From IMG/VR virus record IMGVR_UViG_3300035698_014170, positions 1 through 64,000 of that record: a stretch of DNA of 64,000 nt; one strand, 5' to 3'. Origin of the DNA: a virus. Shown here in pieces: positions 57,004 to 64,000 of this stretch; the stretch's first letter is position 1, and each line of letters begins with the position of its first letter. Below the pieces are notes generated by a model. It ran no database searches, was not told the DNA's origin, and was given only the letters and a program-made list of their open reading frames with translations. The translations under genes were made by a program, and so were the position numbers.

Positions 57004-57654
57004 ATGGAAAAAAAAGAAATGTATATAGTAGCAGGCGGACCTTCTTTAAAAAACTTTGATTTTAATCGTTTAAAAAATCGTACCACTATCGTTGTCAATA
57101 AATCTATATTCGATGTCCCTAATTCAAATTATTTTATAACAACCGATTATACGTTTTTAAAAAAAATTAAAAAACAAAAAGATCAATTCGATTCAATTGA
57201 GTGTACGAAAATATTTATAGCAGATCTTCATTATCCTTACATCAAAGAAAAAAACGGACGAATTACTGATACAAGAAGTAAATTAGTATACGAATTGCAA
57301 GACTTTGACGTTGTAATCAAATCTAAAAAAGTAGAGGGGATTGGTTATAGGTACAACGAATTTCGAACCGGATTAAATTCTGGATACAGTGCATTACAAT
57401 TAGCTGTACTATTAGGATATGAAAAAATATACTTATTAGGCGTAGATTTAACTAAACAAAACATTACTCATTATCATGGAGGATATGGTGAACCGGCAAA
57501 GAAATTTAATGCCAAGATAAATACTTATTTAAACTATTTTAAAAAAGGTTTAGAACAAATTAAACGCGATAAAATAACAGAAGTATTTTCTTGTAGTCCG
57601 AATAGTGCGTTGAACAGCACAATCGATTATGTAAATATCAATACGTTAGTATAG
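57004..57654 (+). CDS. DUF115/MptE-like protein, third paralogue
   Basis: 216 residues: I-V-A-G-G-P-S-L-K-N-F-D-F, I-V-V-N-K-S-I, N-S-G-Y-S-A-L-Q-L-A-V-L-L-G and H-Y-H-G-G-Y-G. More diverged than the other two, and separated from them by repeat copy 6, which supplies its ribosome site (TTAAAGGATGTTAC). Confidence 0.6.
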   Translation: MEKKEMYIVAGGPSLKNFDFNRLKNRTTIVVNKSIFDVPNSNYFITTDYTFLKKIKKQKDQFDSIECTKIFIADLHYPYIKEKNGRITDTRSKLVYELQDFDVVIKSKKVEGIGYRYNEFRTGLNSGYSALQLAVLLGYEKIYLLGVDLTKQNITHYHGGYGEPAKKFNAKINTYLNYFKKGLEQIKRDKITEVFSCSPNSALNSTIDYVNINTLV

Positions 57655-57663
57655 GAAAAGCAT

Positions 57664-58611
57664 ATGAATATAAGTGAAAATACAAGTAAAATAGAGATAG
57701 CTAAAAAAGGATATTGTGAAGGTAAATATATTGTAGGCATGGGAAGAGCTCATAAATGCTGTAATCCGCATAGTAAAATTTTCAATTGTACAATGTACGG
57801 TACTTTCAATGTAAAATTGAAGTCTGGAAATATTAAAGATTTTAAGCCTTGTATTACAAATAATGTAAAATCATATTGGTTTGTAAAACTTATACAACAT
57901 AAACAAGTTTGGCAAGGGTGGGCAATTCGAGATCATAAGAGTAAACAGGCTACAAATGTGTTAGAATTGTTATCAAAAGAGAAGTTTCCAAATTGTTTAA
58001 AAGAAGAAACATTTGGCGTAGTCATCTTAGAAAAATGGGAAGACACTCAAATTAAAGAGTGGGCTAAAGATCAATATTGGTTTCAAGGTTTTCCTTTTGC
58101 CGCTGAAATAAGATCAGATAGTGAACATGTTTGGAATACCATAAATAGAACAAACACAGTACGTCCAATTGATTGGGCGAATAAAACTGTTTTAGATATA
58201 GGTGCACATACAGGTTATTTTTCTTTTAAAGCAAGTGAATTAGGCGCAAATGTTACTGCGATGGAACCTAATAAAAGTAGTTTAAGTATGGGTACGACGA
58301 TTCAAGAAAATATAATTCAACAAGATGTTAAATTTGTTAAAACTGTTCCTGAAGACAGATTCGATAATATTTTATATCTTAGTGTGCATCATCAAATTGA
58401 TCCGAATTATGCGTCTTTAGAACAAAAAATAAAAGACTTGAAAGCAAAAACAAAATTAAATCTATTTGTTGAATTGATAATGCCCCCGATGTTCCCTAAA
58501 AATAAATCATTGTCCGAAGAACAAATTGATAAAATTGTTGGCGGAAAAGTTTTAAACCGTTATAAGCATAACGTTCGCGGAATAAGAAAAATTTATTGGA
58601 TTAAGAAATAA
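57664..58611 (+). CDS. SAM-dependent methyltransferase with N-terminal unknown domain
   Basis: 315 residues. Residues about 170-270 form a class I methyltransferase: V-L-D-I-G-A-H-T-G-Y-F-S near 175 (SAM-binding motif I) and A-M-E-P-N-K-S near 199. The first 165 residues are Cys/Trp-containing and unrecognised, with C-C-N-P-H near residue 33. In this neighbourhood, O-methylation of a sugar is the likeliest role. Confidence 0.6.
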   Translation: MNISENTSKIEIAKKGYCEGKYIVGMGRAHKCCNPHSKIFNCTMYGTFNVKLKSGNIKDFKPCITNNVKSYWFVKLIQHKQVWQGWAIRDHKSKQATNVLELLSKEKFPNCLKEETFGVVILEKWEDTQIKEWAKDQYWFQGFPFAAEIRSDSEHVWNTINRTNTVRPIDWANKTVLDIGAHTGYFSFKASELGANVTAMEPNKSSLSMGTTIQENIIQQDVKFVKTVPEDRFDNILYLSVHHQIDPNYASLEQKIKDLKAKTKLNLFVELIMPPMFPKNKSLSEEQIDKIVGGKVLNRYKHNVRGIRKIYWIKK

Positions 58612-59444
58612 TGTACAAAATCATTTTACCTGCTAGTGGACCAAAACCTACGTATTATGCTGCGTATGTTGGATATATCAAAAAGATACTTGAATATAAT
58701 AATATTTCTTACAAATTAGAAGGAGTAGTTAATCAAGGTACAGTTATTTATCCTACAGCTACAAAATTTTTAATGATAATAAATGGTAAAAAAATAGTTG
58801 TAGATTATTCTGATAACTTAGACTGGATGCTTAATTGGAACGAATTTGACGCGTATTTTAAGTTTCATTATTCAAAAAAATACCATCAAAGTTATAAAAC
58901 GATGTACCCATTTTCGCCCATTAGTTTTTATAATTGGAAGCAGTATTTTAAGCTAGAAAAAGAAATAAAATATACTTGTAATACAGGTTTAATTCTTAAC
59001 AAACAAACTCCTGGTGGCAATGCGCTAGAACGAAGAAAAGAAGTGCAAAAATTATTAAAAGATAAGTATGGAGAATCTGTAGATTTATTTGGTAAAACTC
59101 CTCAAATAGATTTTTGGAATATTATAAATAATTGTTTGATTCAAATTTTTGTACCTGGATGTCGAAATGATATGATGGATCGAGGACAACTGCAATGTAT
59201 GGCCTACGGATGCTGCACTATTTCTCCTAAAATAGTAGACGAACTTCCAGGAAAAGAATTTTTACAGATGGTACATTATATCCCTTGTGCTAGCGATTAT
59301 TCAGATCTTGTTGAAAAAATTGAATGGTGTAAAACTAATAGAGAAAAATGTATTGAAATAGGAAAAAATGCAAAACAATTGTTTTTAGAAACATCAACAC
59401 CTGAGAAATTATGGCAATACATATTGGAAAAGGTTAAAATATGA
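58611..59444 (+). CDS. GT-B-type glycosyltransferase (GT4-like)
   Basis: 277 residues. The C-terminal half shows glycosyltransferase group 1 features: R-K-E-V-Q-K-L-L near residue 146, D-L-F-G-K-T near 160, and D-R-G-Q-L-Q-C-M-A-Y-G-C-C-T-I near 190, where the sugar-nucleotide donor binds. It overlaps the next gene by four bases. The sugar and acceptor cannot be told. Confidence 0.6.
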   Translation: MYKIILPASGPKPTYYAAYVGYIKKILEYNNISYKLEGVVNQGTVIYPTATKFLMIINGKKIVVDYSDNLDWMLNWNEFDAYFKFHYSKKYHQSYKTMYPFSPISFYNWKQYFKLEKEIKYTCNTGLILNKQTPGGNALERRKEVQKLLKDKYGESVDLFGKTPQIDFWNIINNCLIQIFVPGCRNDMMDRGQLQCMAYGCCTISPKIVDELPGKEFLQMVHYIPCASDYSDLVEKIEWCKTNREKCIEIGKNAKQLFLETSTPEKLWQYILEKVKI

Positions 59445-60232
59445 AAACACCATTACTTTCTATTGTAATGCCGTATTATAATAGAGCAGATCAACTTCTT
59501 TTAACATTAAAAACAATTGAATGCTCTTCCAAAGCAAACGATATTGAAATTATTATTTTAGACGACGGAAGTGATAAAGAACATAGGTCAGAAAAAGTTG
59601 CTGAAAAATCTTCTTTAAATATAAAGAATTTTTATTACTTAAAAAAACAGAAAACTTGGAAAAATCCTTGCTACCTATTTAATGAAGGCTTTAAAAAAGC
59701 TTCTGGAGATATTATAGTCATTCAGAATCCAGAATGTTTTCATGTAGGAGATGTTATTAAATATGCTATTGAAAATACAAACAATAATTATTTGACGTTT
59801 TCTTGTAAAAATATTAAAGAGAATAACAGTGCTAAGCTTCTTAAAATATTTGGTACATCAGAATACACTACTTACATAAATAAAATAAAAGCTGTTACAA
59901 GTTCTTGGTATAATCATCCTAAATTTAACCCAACAAAATATCATTTTACTTCTTCTATTTCTAGAAAAAATTTAAAGGAATTAGGAGGGTTTGATTTAAG
60001 ATACAAAGACGGCCATTCCTTTGACGACGACGAATTTCTTACAAGAATAAAAAGATCTCCGATTAATATAGTCGACGCTCCTTCTGAAGTATGTTTTTCA
60101 GTGCATCAATGGCATTCTTGTACAAGACCTTTAAATGGAAACAAGGATGAGGGGTGGAAACGAAATTACCAACTTTTTGAAAATGTTACTAAAAAAGAAC
60201 AGGATTGGAAAGCAAATGAATCAACAAAATAA
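59441..60232 (+). CDS. Family 2 (GT-A) glycosyltransferase
   Basis: 263 residues: S-I-V-M-P-Y-Y-N-R near residue 6, I-I-I-L-D-D-G-S near 40 and a Q-N-P-E-C-F-H segment near 95 where the DxD region normally sits. The end G-G-F-D-L-R-Y-K-D-G-H-S-F-D-D-D-E-F holds the acceptor-side catalytic Asp expected in GT2 enzymes. Coupled to the methyltransferase downstream. Confidence 0.7.
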   Translation: MKTPLLSIVMPYYNRADQLLLTLKTIECSSKANDIEIIILDDGSDKEHRSEKVAEKSSLNIKNFYYLKKQKTWKNPCYLFNEGFKKASGDIIVIQNPECFHVGDVIKYAIENTNNNYLTFSCKNIKENNSAKLLKIFGTSEYTTYINKIKAVTSSWYNHPKFNPTKYHFTSSISRKNLKELGGFDLRYKDGHSFDDDEFLTRIKRSPINIVDAPSEVCFSVHQWHSCTRPLNGNKDEGWKRNYQLFENVTKKEQDWKANESTK

Positions 60233-60842
60233 TATACAGGAATGGTGGAAACACAATCACAATGTCAATTCATCTAGTTTGTTATCAGGATCGGTAGGAA
60301 ATGTAATATGGAAGAGACACGAAATAGATCATAAACTTGTGAAAGGATTGAAAGTTTTAAACATAGGCGTAGGTACAGGTGCTTGTACACACGAATTAAG
60401 TGAAAGAGGCATTGATGTTAGTGTTTTAGATATTTGTGAAAACGCTTTTAATAAAATAACTGAGGTTGTAGAAAAATGTTATTTAAGCAGTAAATTGCAG
60501 AATCTTCCCGTTAATTATTTTGATTTTGCTATATCTCATCTTGTTTCTCAACATGTTTCTGACGAAGAGCTTACACAACAGTTTATTCATGTGCTGAAAA
60601 GTTTAAAGTCAAAAGGTATTTTTTCAATACAATATGCTGATATACTTGAAAGAACAAAGGATGACGAAGAGTATAGATCCAGTAAGCAAGTATTGAAATG
60701 TCAAAAATATGGAGGTGTTATTAGGTCAGTAAAACATATGCATCAAATTGTTAGTACTTGTGATGGAAAAATTGTTAGTGAACCGCCTCCAAGAAAACTC
60801 AATTCAGCAATATGGCGTTATATTCATATAAGGAGAATGTAA
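60216..60842 (+). CDS. SAM-dependent methyltransferase
   Basis: 208 residues from ATG 60216, chosen because AGGATTGGAAAGCAA precedes it and the overlap with the upstream gene is only 17 bases (the frame is open further back). V-L-N-I-G-V-G-T-G near residue 47 is SAM motif I, followed by V-L-D-I-C near 69 and an F-D-F-A-I-S-H-L motif near 100. The C-terminal pattern fits small class I enzymes that act on sugars or lipids. Confidence 0.65.
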   Translation: MNQQNNIQEWWKHNHNVNSSSLLSGSVGNVIWKRHEIDHKLVKGLKVLNIGVGTGACTHELSERGIDVSVLDICENAFNKITEVVEKCYLSSKLQNLPVNYFDFAISHLVSQHVSDEELTQQFIHVLKSLKSKGIFSIQYADILERTKDDEEYRSSKQVLKCQKYGGVIRSVKHMHQIVSTCDGKIVSEPPPRKLNSAIWRYIHIRRM

Positions 60843-61681
60843 TGATACCTAAAAAAATATTTTTCTTTTGGGGAGGCGAGGGACTATCTTGGATGAGATA
60901 CATGAGTTTGTTTTCTTTCAAAAAACTTAATCCAGATTGGGAAGTAACCCTTTGTATTTCGACAAACAGTTTAGTCTGTTCAAAAAATTGGTCCACTAAA
61001 GAAATTCAAGATTATCATACTTTAGATAGGAATAAAAATAATTACTTATATAAACTACAACAACACGATATAAAGATACTTAATATAAATAGTAGTCTAA
61101 ATCATTTAAAAGATGTTAATCCTATTCATCAAAGCGATATTTTTAGATGGAAACGTCTTTCAGAAGAAGGAGGATTATATGCAGATACGGACATTTTGTT
61201 TGTAAAACCTATCAAAGAATACTATCATAAAATTCAAACAACTGATATAATTATTTGTTATCAGAATACTTATCATTCAATCGGATTCTTAGGTTGTTCT
61301 AAGGATAATTCTTTCTTTTCTTATGTATATAACGATTCTTTAACAAGATTAAATAATCCTAAGTATACTTCAAATTATCAATCTTTTGGAAGTCATCTTT
61401 TAAAAACATGTGGCAGCTATGCTAGGATAAAAATAAATTATTCAAACCATAAACTTTACAATAATCCTATGGAGATTGTTTATCCTTTTCTATGGAAAGA
61501 AACAAATAAAATTTTTGAAGAATGCAATACAAATCTTCCAGAAAAATGCCTAGGAATACATTGGTTCGGAGGAGCTCCAGATTCTCATAGGATGAATATG
61601 CTGTTAAATCATGAAAATTATAAAGATTTTAATAATACATTTACCTATTTTGCTAAACAATTAGAGGAAATAAATGAGTAA
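60842..61681 (+). CDS. GT32-type glycosyltransferase (DxD sugar transferase)
   Basis: 279 residues from ATG 60842 (AAGGAGA before it; the previous TAA overlaps). I-P-K-K-I-F-F-F-W-G near the start, then S-D-I-F-R-W-K-R-L-S-E-E-G-G-L-Y-A-D-T-D near residue 100, the signature of DxD-containing GT32 enzymes, where A-D-T-D binds the nucleotide-sugar metal. Ends with H-W-F-G-G-A-P. Confidence 0.75.
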   Translation: MIPKKIFFFWGGEGLSWMRYMSLFSFKKLNPDWEVTLCISTNSLVCSKNWSTKEIQDYHTLDRNKNNYLYKLQQHDIKILNINSSLNHLKDVNPIHQSDIFRWKRLSEEGGLYADTDILFVKPIKEYYHKIQTTDIIICYQNTYHSIGFLGCSKDNSFFSYVYNDSLTRLNNPKYTSNYQSFGSHLLKTCGSYARIKINYSNHKLYNNPMEIVYPFLWKETNKIFEECNTNLPEKCLGIHWFGGAPDSHRMNMLLNHENYKDFNNTFTYFAKQLEEINE

Positions 61682-62789
61682 AAAGTTAATAATCGTCTCC
61701 GGAATAACTGGTTCTGGTAAAACAACTTATACTAATAGTTTAGAATATCTTCATATTCATTTTGATGAAATTTTTAGTTATCAAACAAATGTTTTAAACT
61801 ATGAGGCTATTAAAAATTTAATTATAAGAAATTCAGATTCTGATACTTTTGTATTAGATGCCTACATGTTTCATCTTGATTTGGATCTTGTAAAACTTAA
61901 AGAAGTGTTAGAAGGCTTGATAGATGTTTATGAAATTCATTTTCTTTATACGAACTTAAAAGATTTGTATGCCGCACAAGTGTACAAAAATGTTTTAACA
62001 AAAACTTATGAAGCGCCTGAAACATTTGAAAAACAAGCTCAAAAGAATACAAGAGGATCATATAGATTAGCAAGATATATTATGTCTGCATACGAAAGAA
62101 AAGTTGTAGAAGATTTGAAGTTTATATATAGATATAGATCTGGTTATAGTTATCAAAACAAAGCACATTTTTTAAGGACATTAGGCACGGATAGACAAGA
62201 ATTATTAGATTTTATTAAATTAACTGTAGCAGATTGGAAGTATCAAACAATAGAACTTCATGGAAAGACAGAGGTTCCTGGATATTCCGAATCATCAATT
62301 TCTTGGGATAATATACTTAAAACAGGAGTACAATTCTCAGGTAAATCTGTTTGTGAAATAGGATGTTTTTTCGGCTACTTTTGTTGTAAGGCTGAAAAAG
62401 CTGAGGCTTCAAAAGTAGTAGGATATGATCAATCTTGCACAGTATTGGATGTAGCTAGAAAAATAACAGCTTACAATGATTTGGATAGCATATTTGAAGT
62501 AAGAACTATTGACGGAGATTTTGCTTTCCCAGAAAAATTTGATATTATTTTGACATTGAATATGCTTCATCATATTCGAAAATTATGTGATGAAACAACT
62601 TTTACAAAAATCGTAAGGGAAATCTTTTTAAATTGCAAAGAGGCAGTGTTTGAAATAAACGAAAACGAGATAGATATAATTACTGGAGAAGGAAAAAAAG
62701 AAGGTTTTGCATTAAAAAATTCTGTTGTCTCGCATAGAAAAACACAATACGGTAATAGATCTATTCTTTATTTTTTAAAGGAAAAATAA
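61674..62789 (+). CDS. Fusion of a P-loop kinase and a SAM-dependent methyltransferase
   Basis: 371 residues. Residues 1-150 form an AAA_33/adenylate-kinase-like P-loop domain with Walker A G-I-T-G-S-G-K-T-T at residues 10-18, Asp in F-V-L-D-A-Y-M-F-H near 62, and Arg-rich lid residues. Residues about 195-371 form a methyltransferase with V-C-E-I-G-C-F-F-G-Y near 223 and I-I-L-T-L-N-M-L-H-H near 290. A kinase joined to a methyltransferase suggests phosphorylation and methylation of one sugar or small molecule. Start overlaps the previous gene by 8 bases. Confidence 0.65.
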   Translation: MSKKLIIVSGITGSGKTTYTNSLEYLHIHFDEIFSYQTNVLNYEAIKNLIIRNSDSDTFVLDAYMFHLDLDLVKLKEVLEGLIDVYEIHFLYTNLKDLYAAQVYKNVLTKTYEAPETFEKQAQKNTRGSYRLARYIMSAYERKVVEDLKFIYRYRSGYSYQNKAHFLRTLGTDRQELLDFIKLTVADWKYQTIELHGKTEVPGYSESSISWDNILKTGVQFSGKSVCEIGCFFGYFCCKAEKAEASKVVGYDQSCTVLDVARKITAYNDLDSIFEVRTIDGDFAFPEKFDIILTLNMLHHIRKLCDETTFTKIVREIFLNCKEAVFEINENEIDIITGEGKKEGFALKNSVVSHRKTQYGNRSILYFLKEK

Positions 62790-62790
62790 A

Positions 62791-63870
62791 ATGAAGAGTG
62801 TAGTTACTATAACAGGCATCCGACCAGATTTTATTAGAATGTCCGAAATTTTTAAAAAATTGGATGAGAATTTCAATCATATTCTTATTCATACGGGACA
62901 ACATTATGATAAAATGTTATCAGATGTGTTTTTTGAAGAATTAGAAATCCGCTCTCCAGATTATAACTTAGGAGTCGGAGGTTCTGGTAAAGAGCATTTT
63001 CATCAAACAGCAGAAATTCCTGTAAAAATTATTGAATTGTTTCAAAAAGAAAAAATCAATCCAGATATTATTTTATTTCTTGGTGATTCTAATTCTGTAC
63101 TGTGTGCTCCAGTTTTAAAGAAACAAGGATACAAAATAGGTCACATAGAAGCTGGAATGCGATCATATGATAAAAGAATGTTCGAGGAAATAAATAGGGT
63201 GGTTTGTGATCATTGTAGTGATTTATTGTTTGTTTACCATGAAGATTACAAGAAACAAGCCCTTGAAGAAGGGGTTAACGAGGAAAACATATTTGTTGTA
63301 GGTAATACAATTGTAGAGGTTTGCACCCCTTATTTGAAAGAGTTCGATTATTCTAGTAAAAGTAGGGATCTTATTTTATTAGATATTCATAGGCCTGAAA
63401 ATTTTAAGTATCCTACTAGACTTCAAAATATATTTGATATGGCAAATACTTTAATGAATACTTATAATAAACCAGTTAAATGTTTATCATTCGGAAGAAC
63501 CGTACAAGCCATAAAAGATTTACGGATAAAAACAGGCGAAGTTGAATTTATAAATTTATTATCTTATAAGAACTTTTTACATTTACAAAACGACGCTTTA
63601 TTTACTATTTCAGATTCGGGAACTGCTCAAGAAGAAGCTGCAATATTTCAAACACCTGTTCTTGTACCAAGGGATTTTACAGAAAGACCTCAATCAATTC
63701 AAAATAATTGTTCTTTTATGGTAGATGTTAATAATTCTCCAGAAATGGGACCTGTATTACGCTGGTTGGATACTGTATTAAAGGCTCTTTTTATAATAAA
63801 TTCGAGCTGGTTAGGAGAAGGAAATACTTCTGATAAAATAATTAAAATTTTAAAAAGGTATATGAAATGA
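62791..63870 (+). CDS. wecB: UDP-N-acetylglucosamine 2-epimerase
   Basis: 359 residues, typical of non-hydrolysing UDP-GlcNAc 2-epimerases (about 370). It converts UDP-GlcNAc to UDP-ManNAc, precursor of many surface sugars. Visible family residues: G-I-R-P-D at 9-13, H-T-G-Q-H-Y near 34, G-D-S-N-S near 98, H-I-E-A-G-M-R-S-Y near 118, E-E-I-N-R near 132, D-I-H-R-P-E-N near 211, and the UDP-binding S-D-S-G-T-A-Q-E-E-A near 282. The common D-x-x-G-D-T-N motif is altered to G-D-S-N. Confidence 0.83.
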   Translation: MKSVVTITGIRPDFIRMSEIFKKLDENFNHILIHTGQHYDKMLSDVFFEELEIRSPDYNLGVGGSGKEHFHQTAEIPVKIIELFQKEKINPDIILFLGDSNSVLCAPVLKKQGYKIGHIEAGMRSYDKRMFEEINRVVCDHCSDLLFVYHEDYKKQALEEGVNEENIFVVGNTIVEVCTPYLKEFDYSSKSRDLILLDIHRPENFKYPTRLQNIFDMANTLMNTYNKPVKCLSFGRTVQAIKDLRIKTGEVEFINLLSYKNFLHLQNDALFTISDSGTAQEEAAIFQTPVLVPRDFTERPQSIQNNCSFMVDVNNSPEMGPVLRWLDTVLKALFIINSSWLGEGNTSDKIIKILKRYMK

Positions 63871-64000
63871 AAGTAGCTGCTTTTCTACAACTGTATAACG
63901 AATTAGAAAAAGGTAATCTTGTTCGATGTTTAAACAATTGTTCAAAATGGGCAGATGATATTTACATTTACGACGATTGTTCTACTGATGGTTCTCAAGA
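63867..64000 (+). CDS. Start of a family 2 glycosyltransferase (partial)
   Basis: ATG 63867 overlaps the previous stop (ATGA) and the frame is open to the window edge, 44 codons. Begins M-K-V-A-A-F-L-Q-L-Y-N-E, then N-C-S-K-W-A-D-D-I-Y-I-Y-D-D-C-S-T-D-G-S, the nucleotide-binding strand of GT2 enzymes. Confidence 0.7.
   Translation, partial: MKVAAFLQLYNELEKGNLVRCLNNCSKWADDIYIYDDCSTDGSQ

Noticed and set aside
58611-59444. DNA glucosyltransferase of the T4 alpha/beta-gt type
   Set aside because: The fold class (GT-B) fits, but the sequence resembles general group 1 glycosyltransferases and nothing points to DNA as acceptor.

Overview
The window is a continuous piece of a large, AT-rich, T4-like contractile-tailed phage (myovirus) genome. 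Every recognisable gene is on the + strand and the genes are packed tightly, often with ATGA or TAATG overlaps. The diagnostic set is: gp20 portal, gp21-type prohead protease, gp23 major capsid protein, gp18 sheath, gp19 tube, a gp26-type chaperone, gp48/54, gp53, a gp27-like hub, a gp5-like spike with a PAAR tip, gp25 and gp6. The host cannot be read from the sequence. A lipobox protein at the left edge and a surface-sugar gene set fit a Gram-negative host.

Layout. 1-2.8 kb holds small accessory genes, including a lipoprotein, a permuted papain-like hydrolase and small membrane or Cys-cluster proteins. 2.9-4.9 kb is the portal. 4.9-10.8 kb holds many small unknown genes. 10.8-22.5 kb is the head module: beta-helix and LamG surface proteins, an acidic core protein, a fused prohead protease/scaffold, the major capsid protein and a neck candidate. 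22.5-36 kb is a block of unknown genes, several with possible prohead-protease sites at their N termini, including a multidomain polyprotein-like gene, a transglycosylase and a nucleotidyltransferase. This block is interrupted at 29.5-30.1 kb by seven tRNA genes (fMet-like, Gln, Gly, Asn, Leu, Leu, Pro). 36-55 kb is the tail, baseplate and fibre module. 55-64 kb is a sugar and surface-modification cassette: three tandem DUF115/MptE-like proteins, methyltransferases, glycosyltransferases, a kinase-methyltransferase fusion and a UDP-GlcNAc 2-epimerase.

The best candidates for something undescribed are these. (1) A roughly 63-bp palindromic repeat found six times, always open in one frame (consensus peptide G-A-I-I-I-P-x(4)-N-x-V-x-G-x-S-x-P-L-N). 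Two copies are in frame inside genes and four sit 2-9 nt after the 3' end of a gene or tRNA; it resembles protein-coding palindromic elements. (2) A polyprotein-like gene whose modules are joined by three copies of NESIIKE, each holding an (I/L)-x-E site of the kind cut by T4-type prohead proteases, set among other genes with similar N-terminal sites. (3) A tail-assembly-chaperone gene with an apparent frameshift on a T6 run just before the tape-measure candidate.

Six other reading frames (near 6430, 24300, 27660, 30193, 38256 and 47135) are each broken by what looks like one missing base, mostly at homopolymers. This points to sequencing or assembly contraction rather than biology.
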